From positions 1,984,001-2,048,000 of the forward strand of contig NZ_CP081120.1 in NCBI RefSeq assembly GCF_025141935.1: a DNA stretch of 64,000 nucleotides, read 5' to 3'. Both the position numbers and the translations under genes were made by a program. Under the pieces are notes generated by a model. That model saw only the letters and a program-made list of their open reading frames with translations, ran no database searches and was not told the DNA's origin. This document shows, piece by piece, positions 7,866 through 15,215 of the stretch (positions are counted from its first letter, which is position 1; each line of letters opens with the position of its first letter). Source of the stretch: Sulfitobacter sp. S190 (GTDB lineage Bacteria; Pseudomonadota; Alphaproteobacteria; Rhodobacterales; Rhodobacteraceae).

Positions 7866-8507
7866 ATGCAAGTTATCCTTCTTGAACGTGTTGCCAAGCT
7901 TGGCCAGATGGGCGACGTCGTCGACGTCAAACCCGGCTACGCACGCAACTATCTGCTGCCCCAGCAGAAGGCCCTGTCCGCGTCCAAAGCGAACATCGAA
8001 GCCTTCGAGACGCAAAAGGCACAGCTTGAAGCACAGAACCTGGAGACCAAGAAAGAGGCCGAAGCGATGGCCGACAAACTCTCCGGTCAGCAGTTCATCG
8101 TGATTCGTTCCGCTTCCGACGCAGGCGCGCTCTATGGCTCCGTCACCACCCGTGACGCTGCCGAAGCGGCCACCGAAAACGGCTTTACCGTCGACCGCAA
8201 GCAGGTCGTGCTGGGTGCGCCGATCAAATATCTGGGCGTCCATGACGTGCAGGTCGTTCTGCACCCCGAAGTCGAAGCCACAATCGAGCTGAACGTCGCC
8301 CGTTCGCCCGAAGAGGCCGAGCTTCAGGCATCCGGCAAATCCATTCAGGAACTGGCCGCGGAAGAAGAAGCCGCCGCTGATTTCGAGATTGCCGAACTGT
8401 TTGACGACATTGGCTCTGCGGCATCCGAAGACGACGATCTGGCGGAATCCGCCGGTGTGTCGCCCGACGACACGCCAGACAACATCGTCGAAGGCGCGCG
8501 CGACTGA
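7866..8507 (+). CDS. rplI: 50S ribosomal protein L9 with C-terminal extension
   Basis: L9 binds 23S rRNA domain V near the L1 stalk. The N-terminal domain ([21 protein letters not shown], then [11 protein letters not shown]) and the C-terminal domain ([15 protein letters not shown]) are complete by about residue 150. The protein is 213 residues, about 60 longer than the usual ~150: the extra tail is strongly acidic and Ala-rich ([24 protein letters not shown]). Such tails occur in some alphaproteobacteria; their function is unknown. Third gene of the operon, closed by a strong terminator. Confidence 0.96.
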   Translation: MQVILLERVAKLGQMGDVVDVKPGYARNYLLPQQKALSASKANIEAFETQKAQLEAQNLETKKEAEAMADKLSGQQFIVIRSASDAGALYGSVTTRDAAEAATENGFTVDRKQVVLGAPIKYLGVHDVQVVLHPEVEATIELNVARSPEEAELQASGKSIQELAAEEEAAADFEIAELFDDIGSAASEDDDLAESAGVSPDDTPDNIVEGARD

Positions 8508-8535
8508 TCGCCAGCGCCCGATCGCGAAGAAATCG

Positions 8536-8565
8536 AACGCCGCGCAGCTTCTGCGCGGCGTTTTT
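8536..8565 (+). terminator. Terminator of the rpsF-rpsR-rplI operon
   Basis: Perfect 12-bp stem (8536-8547 with 8551-8562) around a 3-nt loop, running into TTTTT. It starts 28 bp after the rplI stop. No gene is seen between it and 8771. Confidence 0.9.
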
Positions 8566-8770
8566 CGTATCACACCCGCCGCTGTTGGGCACAATCACCA
8601 CCACAGGACACCCGCCATGATGAACAGTCCGTTCGACGCGTAAAGGCCCCCTGCCTGAGCCCGCGGCCTCCGGCAACTCCCCGCCGACCCCGCCGCCTGC
8701 GCGGCAATGGCGCTTGCCCCGTGCCCCCCGCTCGGCGATCAAGGCCATGCAACAACCCGACAGAGCGATC

Positions 8771-9247
8771 ATGCCCCACCCCACACGCCGAACCTTTCTT
8801 ACCCTCCTGTGCGGTGGCGCATTGGGGGCATGCGGCGCCCGCACGCCAGAACCGGCCGCACCGCCAGCGCTCCCGCTCTTTCCCAACGAAACGCCGGAAT
8901 TGCGGGCCAAGATCAACTATTGGGCGGATTTCTACGATCTGCCCCGCCCGCTGGTGCACAAACTGGCCGTGCGCGAAAGCACCCATAACCCAAAGGCCCG
9001 CAATGGCCCCTACTACGGGCTGCTGCAAATCCTGCCCGCCACCGCGCGGACGATGGGGTTCCGGGGCCAGCCTTCCGATCTGCTGGACGCCGATACAAAT
9101 CTGGAATTTGCGTTGAAATACCTGCGCGGTGCGTGGCTTTTGTCGGACGGCGATCATGCCACCGCAATCCAGTGGTACGCGCGCGGCTATTATTACGAGG
9201 CCAAGCGCCGTGGCATGCTGGTCGAAACGGGGTTGCGCCCCGGCTGA
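8771..9247 (+). CDS. Lytic transglycosylase, SLT domain lipoprotein
   Basis: A 158-residue cell-wall enzyme of the SLT/Slt70 goose-lysozyme-like fold that cleaves peptidoglycan glycan strands. The N-terminus has an arginine pair and hydrophobic stretch ending in a lipobox (LGAC, Cys21), so it is probably an exported lipoprotein. The catalytic glutamate is Glu69 in AVRESTHNP, followed by the family's GPYYGLLQILPATAR block and the AIQWYARGYYYEAKR C-terminal helix. The ATG at 8771 places the signal peptide directly at the N-terminus; an upstream in-frame start would bury it. Confidence 0.9.
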   Translation: MPHPTRRTFLTLLCGGALGACGARTPEPAAPPALPLFPNETPELRAKINYWADFYDLPRPLVHKLAVRESTHNPKARNGPYYGLLQILPATARTMGFRGQPSDLLDADTNLEFALKYLRGAWLLSDGDHATAIQWYARGYYYEAKRRGMLVETGLRPG

Positions 9248-9270
9248 GCAGCCGCCCATCTTCCAACAAA

Positions 9271-9300
9271 AAAGCCCCGCAGCGTAAACTGCGGGGCTTT
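9271..9300. terminator. Bidirectional terminator between the transglycosylase and tig
   Basis: Perfect 12-bp inverted repeat (AAAGCCCCGCAG 9271-9282, CTGCGGGGCTTT 9289-9300) with a 6-nt loop and A/T-rich flanks on both sides, positioned between two convergent genes. Confidence 0.85.
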
Positions 9301-9338
9301 CATTATGGAAAACGGCCCGCAGGCCCCGCCCATAAGGC

Positions 9339-10670
9339 TTACTCTTCTTCCAGCGCTTCTACAGCTGCCTGAAGATCGTCCTTGGACACTTCCTTTTCGG
9401 ACACGGTCGCTTTTTCGAACACGTGATCGACAACCTTGTCTTCAAACAGCGGCGCGCGCAGCTGTTGCTGCATCTGCTGGTTTTGTTGAACGAATTCAAA
9501 GAACTGGCGCTCCTGACCGGGGTACTGACGCGCCTGGTTCATGATCGCCTGGGTCATCTCGGCGTCGGACACCTCGACTTCGGCCTTCTGGCCCAGCTCG
9601 GCCAGCAACAGGCCCAGACGGACGCGGCGGGCGGCCAGCTTCTTGTGCTCGTCGGTGGGTTCGATCTCGGGGTGATCGTGGCCTTCGACTTCGGGGTTTT
9701 CCTCGTGCCACAGCTGGTGGGCAATCTGGCCCGCTTCCGCATCCAGCAGCGACGGCGGCAGATCGAAATCAACCAGCTTGTCCAGCTCGTCCAGCAGGGC
9801 ACGCTTCATCACCGCGCGCGACGCGCCGGTGTATTCGGCTTCCAGACGCTCACCGATCTGGGTTTTCAGACCGGCCAGATCCTCGGCACCGAACTTGGTG
9901 GCCAGCTCGTCGTTGATCTCGGCGGCAACGGGTTCCTTGACCTCTTTGATCGTGCAGGAGAACACGGCCTCTTTGCCTTTGAGATGCTCGGCCTGATAAT
10001 CGTCGGGGAAGTTGACGGTGACGTCCTTTTCTTCCTCGGCCTTCACACCGACCAGCTGCTCTTCGAAACCGGGGATAAAGCTGTTGGAGCCCAGCACCAG
10101 CGGGTAATCCTCGGCGGAACCGCCCTCGAATGCCTCACCGTCGACCTTGCCGACGAAATCCATCACGACCTGATCGCCGTCTTTTGCCTTGGAGCCCTTC
10201 TTGCGGGCTTTGAAATCCTGCGCCGTCTCGGCCAGCGAGGACAGCGCCTCGTCGATGGAGGCGTCATCGGCCTTCACAACCAGCTTTTCCAGCTTGATGC
10301 CGGACAGATCGACCTCGGGGATCTCGGGCAGCGCCTCATAGGACATCGTCACTTCGACGTCGTCGCCTTCTTTCCAGTCCTCGTTGGTCATCTTGACCTC
10401 GGGCTGCATCGCGGGGCGATCGCCGGACTTCTCGAAATGCTCGTTCATCGCGCCGTCGATGCTTTCCTGCATCGCTTCGCCCATAACGCGCTGGCCGAAC
10501 TGCTTTTTCAGCAGCGCCATGGGCACCTTGCCCTTGCGAAAGCCTTTCATTTCAACTTCGGGCTGGGCTTCTACCAGCTTTTCGTTGACCTTGGCGTCCA
10601 GCTCATCCGCCGTCAGCGTGATGGCGTAACCGCGTTTCAGACCGTCGTTCAGCGTCTCTTTGACCTGCAT
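9339..10670 (-). CDS. tig: Trigger factor
   Basis: Ribosome-bound chaperone that receives nascent chains at the exit tunnel. 443 residues in the usual three-domain layout: an N-terminal ribosome-binding domain with the signature GFRKGKVP at 43-50, an FKBP-like prolyl isomerase domain (~155-245, [19 protein letters not shown] and [11 protein letters not shown]), and a long helical C-terminal domain ending in an acidic tail. The ATG at 10670 matches the family start MQVKETL. Confidence 0.97.
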   Translation of the reverse strand: MQVKETLNDGLKRGYAITLTADELDAKVNEKLVEAQPEVEMKGFRKGKVPMALLKKQFGQRVMGEAMQESIDGAMNEHFEKSGDRPAMQPEVKMTNEDWKEGDDVEVTMSYEALPEIPEVDLSGIKLEKLVVKADDASIDEALSSLAETAQDFKARKKGSKAKDGDQVVMDFVGKVDGEAFEGGSAEDYPLVLGSNSFIPGFEEQLVGVKAEEEKDVTVNFPDDYQAEHLKGKEAVFSCTIKEVKEPVAAEINDELATKFGAEDLAGLKTQIGERLEAEYTGASRAVMKRALLDELDKLVDFDLPPSLLDAEAGQIAHQLWHEENPEVEGHDHPEIEPTDEHKKLAARRVRLGLLLAELGQKAEVEVSDAEMTQAIMNQARQYPGQERQFFEFVQQNQQMQQQLRAPLFEDKVVDHVFEKATVSEKEVSKDDLQAAVEALEEE

Positions 10671-10804
10671 GTGTGCTCCATAGCGTAGGGCCGCGCGCGG
10701 GCGCGGGGCATCAAAATTTGTGCTCTTCTATTGAGGCTGCGCCCAAGGCGCAAGGGGCCATTGCAGCGTGCCGGAATTGGCCGGTTGCAAAGGCCCCGGC
10801 GGGC

Positions 10805-11089
10805 TCACATGCCCAGGGCTTCCTTGTACATGTCCAGCACCGCTTCTTCTTCGGCGATGTCGTCGGGCTCGCGCTTGCGCAGGGCAATCACCTTGCGCAG
10901 CACCTTGGTGTCATAGCCGCGCGATTTCGCCTCGGCCATCACTTCCTTTTGCTGCTCGGCAAGGTCCTTCTTCTCGGCATCCAGCCGCTCGATCCGCTCC
11001 ACGAACTGGCGCAGCTCGTTGGCGGTGACGCGGTACTGCGCGTCGCCGGGGGCGTCCTCGGTGACGGGATTTGTGCTCATATCGCTCAT
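10805..11089 (-). CDS. gapR: DUF2312 family protein, GapR-like DNA-binding protein
   Basis: A 94-residue protein of the DUF2312 family, which includes Caulobacter GapR, a nucleoid-associated protein that encircles overtwisted AT-rich DNA ahead of replication forks. The conserved core (ANELRQFVERIERLDAEKK, then SRGYDTKVLRKVIALRK) is a coiled coil followed by the basic DNA-binding region. The ATG at 11089 has an AGGAG site 6-7 nt upstream; a second ATG at 11080 would remove three residues. The GapR name rests on family membership; function in this organism is untested. Confidence 0.85.
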   Translation of the reverse strand: MSDMSTNPVTEDAPGDAQYRVTANELRQFVERIERLDAEKKDLAEQQKEVMAEAKSRGYDTKVLRKVIALRKREPDDIAEEEAVLDMYKEALGM

Positions 11090-11212
11090 GGGCGGCTCCT
11101 TTTGGGGGTCAAACGTGGGGGGATTGGATCGGTTGGCTGCCTGACTATCGCGGCCCGCCCGCCCCCGCAAGCCGCACTTGCCGGGGCGGCGGGATTATCC
11201 TAAAGCGGGGCC

Positions 11213-11452
11213 ATGGAACAAGACGCCTCTCCCGCCCTCGACGCCCTGATCTGGGCCGGAACAGCCGTGTCCCTTCTGGGGCTGCTCGGCCTGATCTACT
11301 GCATCATCCGCGTTAGCCGCGCCAAAAAGGCAGGGCTGAACGACGAAGAAATGCGCGACGTGCTCAAGAAAGTCGTGCCGCTCAACATGGGCGCGCTGTT
11401 TTGCTCGGTCATCGGCCTGATGATGGTGATCGTGGGCATCTTCCTCGCCTGA
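11213..11452 (+). CDS. Small two-helix membrane protein
   Basis: A 79-residue protein with two hydrophobic helices (~10-33 and ~56-78) joined by a charged loop (RAKKAGLNDEEMRDVLKKVVP). It looks like an integral inner-membrane protein; I see no catalytic motif. It is divergent from gapR and lies 63 bp upstream of the sulfur operon, with which it may be co-transcribed. Confidence 0.7.
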   Translation: MEQDASPALDALIWAGTAVSLLGLLGLIYCIIRVSRAKKAGLNDEEMRDVLKKVVPLNMGALFCSVIGLMMVIVGIFLA

Positions 11453-11515
11453 CCCGCACCTGCCTCTTGTGGCAACGCCCCGCCCTGCGTATCCTCACCG
11501 GCAGGAGGACCCCCC

Positions 11516-12394
11516 ATGAGCGACGCCATTGCGACCCCCTTGGTCACCGCCTTTTTCGACGAGGCCACCAATACCGTCAGCTACGTCGTGCAGGACCCGC
11601 AAGGCAGCGCCTGCGCGATCGTGGATTCAGTGCTTGATTTCGACCACGCCGCAGGCCGCACCGATACCGCCTCCGCCGATCGCCTCATCGCCTTTATCAC
11701 CGACAACAATCTGCGCTGCGAATGGATCCTCGAAAGCCATGTGCACGCCGATCACCTCTCCGCCGCGCCCTACCTGCAGGAACATCTGGGCGGGCGCATC
11801 GGCATTGGCGGCGAAATCACCACCGTGCAGGATACTTTCGGCAAGGTCTTCAACGAAGGCACCGAGTTCCAGCGCGACGGCTCGCAGTTCGATGCGCTTT
11901 TCCGCGATGGCGACAGTTTCCACATCGGACAATTGCGCGCCGACGTGATGCACACACCGGGCCACACGCCCGCCTGCCTGACCTACGTGATCGGGGATGC
12001 GGCCTTCGTGGGCGACACGCTGTTCATGCCCGATTTCGGGACCGCGCGCTGCGATTTCCCCGGCGGCTCGGCGCAGGATCTCTACACCTCGATCCAGCGC
12101 ATCCTCAGCCTGCCCGACGACACCCGCATCTTTGTCGGCCACGACTACAAAGCACCCGGGCGCACGGAATTCGCGTGGGAAACCACCGTGAAGGCGCAAA
12201 AGGATGCGAATGTGCACATTGGCGGAGGCCGCGCTGCGGATGACTTCGTCGCCCTGCGCGAAACCCGCGATGCCACCCTGCCGATGCCGAAACTCATCGT
12301 GCCGTCGCTGCAGATCAACATGCGGGCGGGCCACATGCCCGAACCCGACGACAGCGGCACGGTGATGCTGAAGCTGCCGATCAACAAACTCTGA
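11516..12394 (+). CDS. MBL-fold persulfide dioxygenase-like hydrolase
   Basis: A 292-residue metallo-beta-lactamase-fold protein of the ETHE1/Blh group, whose members oxidise glutathione persulfide to sulfite using a mononuclear iron. The metal motif is HVHADH (His75, His77, Asp79, His80), followed by HTPGHTPAC and the GDTLFMPDFGTARCDFPGG block characteristic of this subgroup. There is no fused rhodanese domain. The next three genes (two YeeE/YedE halves and a TIGR01244 protein) are the usual partners of this enzyme in sulfide-responsive BigR-type operons, although no BigR regulator gene is adjacent here. Confidence 0.88.
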   Translation: MSDAIATPLVTAFFDEATNTVSYVVQDPQGSACAIVDSVLDFDHAAGRTDTASADRLIAFITDNNLRCEWILESHVHADHLSAAPYLQEHLGGRIGIGGEITTVQDTFGKVFNEGTEFQRDGSQFDALFRDGDSFHIGQLRADVMHTPGHTPACLTYVIGDAAFVGDTLFMPDFGTARCDFPGGSAQDLYTSIQRILSLPDDTRIFVGHDYKAPGRTEFAWETTVKAQKDANVHIGGGRAADDFVALRETRDATLPMPKLIVPSLQINMRAGHMPEPDDSGTVMLKLPINKL

Positions 12395-12418
12395 TTTCAC
12401 ACGACAAAGGACGATCCC

Positions 12419-12835
12419 ATGCCGATGGACTGGATCTGGGGCGCGGTGGGCGGTTTGCTCATCGGCAGCGCCGCCGCACTTTATCTTCTGGGCAACGGGC
12501 GCATCATGGGCGCCAGCGGCATTATCGGCGGGCTGATTGATGGCTCGGCTTCGGCGCAATGGCGCGAACGGGCGGCCTTTGTCGCGGGTCTGATCGGGGT
12601 GCCCGCCCTGCTCTTTGCCGCAGGCGCGCGGGTTGATACCGGTCTGACATCCAACTGGGTCCTTATCATCGCGGGGGGTCTGTTGGTGGGGCTGGGCACG
12701 CGCATCGGGAACGGCTGCACATCGGGCCACGGGGTCTGCGGCATCTCGCGGCTCAGCCTGCGGGGCATCGTCGCAACATGCGTCTACATCGGCGCAGGCG
12801 CGCTGACCGTCGTGGCGCTCCGGGGGATACTGTGA
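12419..12835 (+). CDS. YeeE/YedE family sulfur transporter, first half
   Basis: A 138-residue membrane protein of the Sulf_transp (PF04143) family, which transports thiosulfate or related sulfur species. The glycine-rich motif GLGTRIGNGCTSGHGVCGISRLS carries the conserved cysteines. About four hydrophobic helices. It overlaps the next gene by 1 bp (TGATG), and together the two encode one two-lobed transporter, as in the PmpA/PmpB arrangement. Confidence 0.87.
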   Translation: MPMDWIWGAVGGLLIGSAAALYLLGNGRIMGASGIIGGLIDGSASAQWRERAAFVAGLIGVPALLFAAGARVDTGLTSNWVLIIAGGLLVGLGTRIGNGCTSGHGVCGISRLSLRGIVATCVYIGAGALTVVALRGIL

Positions 12836-13266
12836 TGCGGTTGGTGATTGCGCTCGCCGCCGGTGGCCTGTTCGGCCTTGGCCTGCACCTGTCGGGCATG
12901 ACCGACACCACCAAGGTGCAGGGATTTCTCGACTTTTTCGGCCAATGGGATCCAACACTGATGTTCGTGATGGGCGGTGCGATCCTGCCCATGGCCGTGG
13001 CGTGGCGGCTGACCCGCAGCCGCCAGCCGCTCACCGCCGATCATTTCCCCGCGCCGCCCGCCACCACGCTCGACCGCAAACTGGTGCTGGGCGCGGTGAT
13101 GTTCGGTGCCGGTTGGGGGCTGACGGGTCTATGCCCCGGTCCGGCCATCGCCTCGCTCGGATACGGCGGTGCGGGCGGCGCGGGCTTCTTGCTGGCCATG
13201 CTGGCGGGGATGGCGCTGGCGCCCCGCGCCCGCGCACTTCTGGACAGCGCCGCAGTGCAGCGTTAA
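12835..13266 (+). CDS. YeeE/YedE family sulfur transporter, second half
   Basis: A 143-residue membrane protein, partner of the preceding gene. It starts with a helix and GLHLSGMTDTTKVQGFLDFFG, a conserved Sulf_transp segment, and carries GAGWGLTGLCPGPAIASLGYG with the family cysteine. The ATG at 12835 overlaps the upstream stop codon by one base, which fixes the start and implies translational coupling. Confidence 0.87.
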   Translation: MRLVIALAAGGLFGLGLHLSGMTDTTKVQGFLDFFGQWDPTLMFVMGGAILPMAVAWRLTRSRQPLTADHFPAPPATTLDRKLVLGAVMFGAGWGLTGLCPGPAIASLGYGGAGGAGFLLAMLAGMALAPRARALLDSAAVQR

Positions 13267-13275
13267 GCTTCGCGC

Positions 13276-13701
13276 ATGGATATTCGCAAGCTGACCCCCC
13301 GCTATTTTGTTGCCCCGCAAATCTCGCCCGACCAGATGGGCGCGCTCAAAGAGGCGGGCATCACGCGCATCCTGTGCAATCGCCCCGACGCCGAGGTCCC
13401 CCCCAGCCATTGCGCCACCGAAATGCAGCGGGCCGCCGAGCAGGCCGGCATCGAATTTTGCGAACAGCCCCTGACCCACCAGACCATGACCGAAGAGGTC
13501 ATCGCCAACAACCGCGCCCTTGGCGCCGATCAGGAAGGCGTGACACTGGCCTACTGCGCCTCCGGCACACGGTCCTGCATCGCGTGGGCGCTGGGACAGG
13601 CGGGCATGATGTCGGCGGATGACATTATCGAAGCGGCAGCCGCAGGCGGTTACGACCTGCAACAAATGCGCCCCTATCTCGAAGCGCAAGAAGCAGACTG
13701 A
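13276..13701 (+). CDS. TIGR01244 family sulfurtransferase / phosphatase-like protein
   Basis: A 141-residue protein of the TIGR01244 (DUF442) family, a dual-specificity-phosphatase-like fold often fused to or encoded with persulfide dioxygenases. The active-site loop is YCASGTRSCIAW, a C-x5-R signature compatible with a cysteine persulfide. It starts 9 bp after the transporter pair and ends the operon. A sulfur-transfer role is inferred from family and context. The 271 bp downstream hold no gene I can support. Confidence 0.87.
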   Translation: MDIRKLTPRYFVAPQISPDQMGALKEAGITRILCNRPDAEVPPSHCATEMQRAAEQAGIEFCEQPLTHQTMTEEVIANNRALGADQEGVTLAYCASGTRSCIAWALGQAGMMSADDIIEAAAAGGYDLQQMRPYLEAQEAD

Positions 13702-13972
13702 CGGTCGTCCGACCCTACGGAACTGTTTAAAGGCTGAACGCCGAAAACGCCGCCGGTCCGGCCACACCACAGTTCACTGCACATCAAAGCGCAGCCCTCC
13801 CCGAACGACCGCGAAGGCAATCCCGCTGACCGTTCGGGTCGATCTGACCGCGCCCTAGACGCGTGCCTTTCGCGGCACCTCTCAGCCTCCGGCCTTTGCC
13901 GCGCGCAGTCATTCCCGTCGGGACAACCGGCGCAGAACCTCTATTTCGCGCCCTACCGCGCCCTGCACCGGG

Positions 13973-15118
13973 TCACGCTTCCTTTCGCAACTGCGCTGCC
14001 GACGGTGACGCAGTCTGTGCCCCGTCGGCTGCATCATCGAGCCCTTCCAGATCGGACATATCGGGCAAATCGCCCGCCATCACGTCCTTGGAAACGGGCA
14101 CCGCTGCGCTCATCTGCACCAGATTCTGGGTCTGCGGTGGCGCCGTGTCTGCGGTTACATCGGGCAGGTCCAGCTCTGCGCGGTCCGATGCGCGGCGGCG
14201 CGGATGGATGTGGGGTTTGGGCATATGCTCGAGCTGCAGCGCGCGCGTGCCGTTCAACTGGCCCAACACGCCACGGCTGATCATACGGCCCGTCATATCC
14301 TGCACCATCGCGCTGTCCATCGTGTCGGTGCCCAGATCCAGCACCGATCCCGCCTGCATCCCGGTCAGCTCGGACAGCGGGACCTCGATCTGCGCCAATG
14401 CCACGCGCAGATCGGCGTGCACCCGCATCGCGCTTTCGGCCAGCTGCGGTCCCGTGCGCGGCGCGGCACAGGTCTCGGAATCACCCGCGCGCGTCTCGTC
14501 CGGGGGCGGGCTGCGCCGCGGCGGGGGCGGCACCGGCATCAGCAGGCTGATCGCGCCCTGACACAAGCCAGCAGCCACATCGACCGTCATAGACATCTGC
14601 CTGAATTCCGCAGCCTCCAACCCGATCAGGGCCTGACGCGCCGTCGGGGCCCAGATGCCGAAACGGTATCCGGCAAGCAGCCGTTGCTCCTCGGCGTCTT
14701 CCAGCTGGTCGGCGGCCTGCCGGATCAACCGCTCGATAAAGGGCGCGGCCAGCCCCGCGTCGATCCCCGTCAACGCCCGTTCGCTGGGCGCATCGGGCTT
14801 GTTCAACTGCCCCGTGGTCTGCTGCTGGGTCAACACGGTGACAAGGGTGCGGTCCAGCGTGGCCAGCCCGACGCGACCGTCGGTATGATCCAGCAACAAC
14901 AGCAGGTGATCGGTCTCGAACGCACCGTCCAGCTGGTCATTGCGCAGCGCCCGTTCGGTGACCGACATCGCCGCCAGCGCCAGATCCATCCGGTCCTCGG
15001 CCAGCTTGGCCAGCGTCAGCCGCAGCGCCTTGAGCGGTGACATGCTGCGTGTCTGCTGCAACACGCGGCCCGCCCGTGTCTTGCGCAGCAACACCGATCC
15101 CGACTGTTCCGATGACAT
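13973..15118 (-). CDS. FliM/FliN C-terminal (SpoA) domain protein
   Basis: A 381-residue protein whose C-terminal third (~220-300) resembles the SpoA surface-presentation domain of flagellar switch proteins FliM/FliN (DLRVALAQIEVPLSELTGMQAGSVLDL). The N-terminal ~190 residues are compatible with a degenerate FliM middle domain (LLLDHTDGRVGLATLDRTL). A Pro- and Arg-rich linker joins them, and the last 70 residues are low-complexity. The ATG at 15118 begins MSSEQSG. No flagellar gene is nearby, so a motor role is plausible but unproven; it lies next to a sensor kinase cluster. Confidence 0.7.
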   Translation of the reverse strand: MSSEQSGSVLLRKTRAGRVLQQTRSMSPLKALRLTLAKLAEDRMDLALAAMSVTERALRNDQLDGAFETDHLLLLLDHTDGRVGLATLDRTLVTVLTQQQTTGQLNKPDAPSERALTGIDAGLAAPFIERLIRQAADQLEDAEEQRLLAGYRFGIWAPTARQALIGLEAAEFRQMSMTVDVAAGLCQGAISLLMPVPPPPRRSPPPDETRAGDSETCAAPRTGPQLAESAMRVHADLRVALAQIEVPLSELTGMQAGSVLDLGTDTMDSAMVQDMTGRMISRGVLGQLNGTRALQLEHMPKPHIHPRRRASDRAELDLPDVTADTAPPQTQNLVQMSAAVPVSKDVMAGDLPDMSDLEGLDDAADGAQTASPSAAQLRKEA

Positions 15119-15215
15119 GGTTTCTCCCGCGCATGGGCGCATTCAGCGTATCTCACCCCCAGTGCTACCCGCAAAAGGGTTAACCGCCCCTGAACGCCGG
15201 TCCGATTTCTGCCGC

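Noticed and set aside
13702..13972. Possible small gene between the sulfur operon and the FliM-like gene
   Set aside because: No reading frame with a ribosome site and protein-like composition; no clear terminator stem either.
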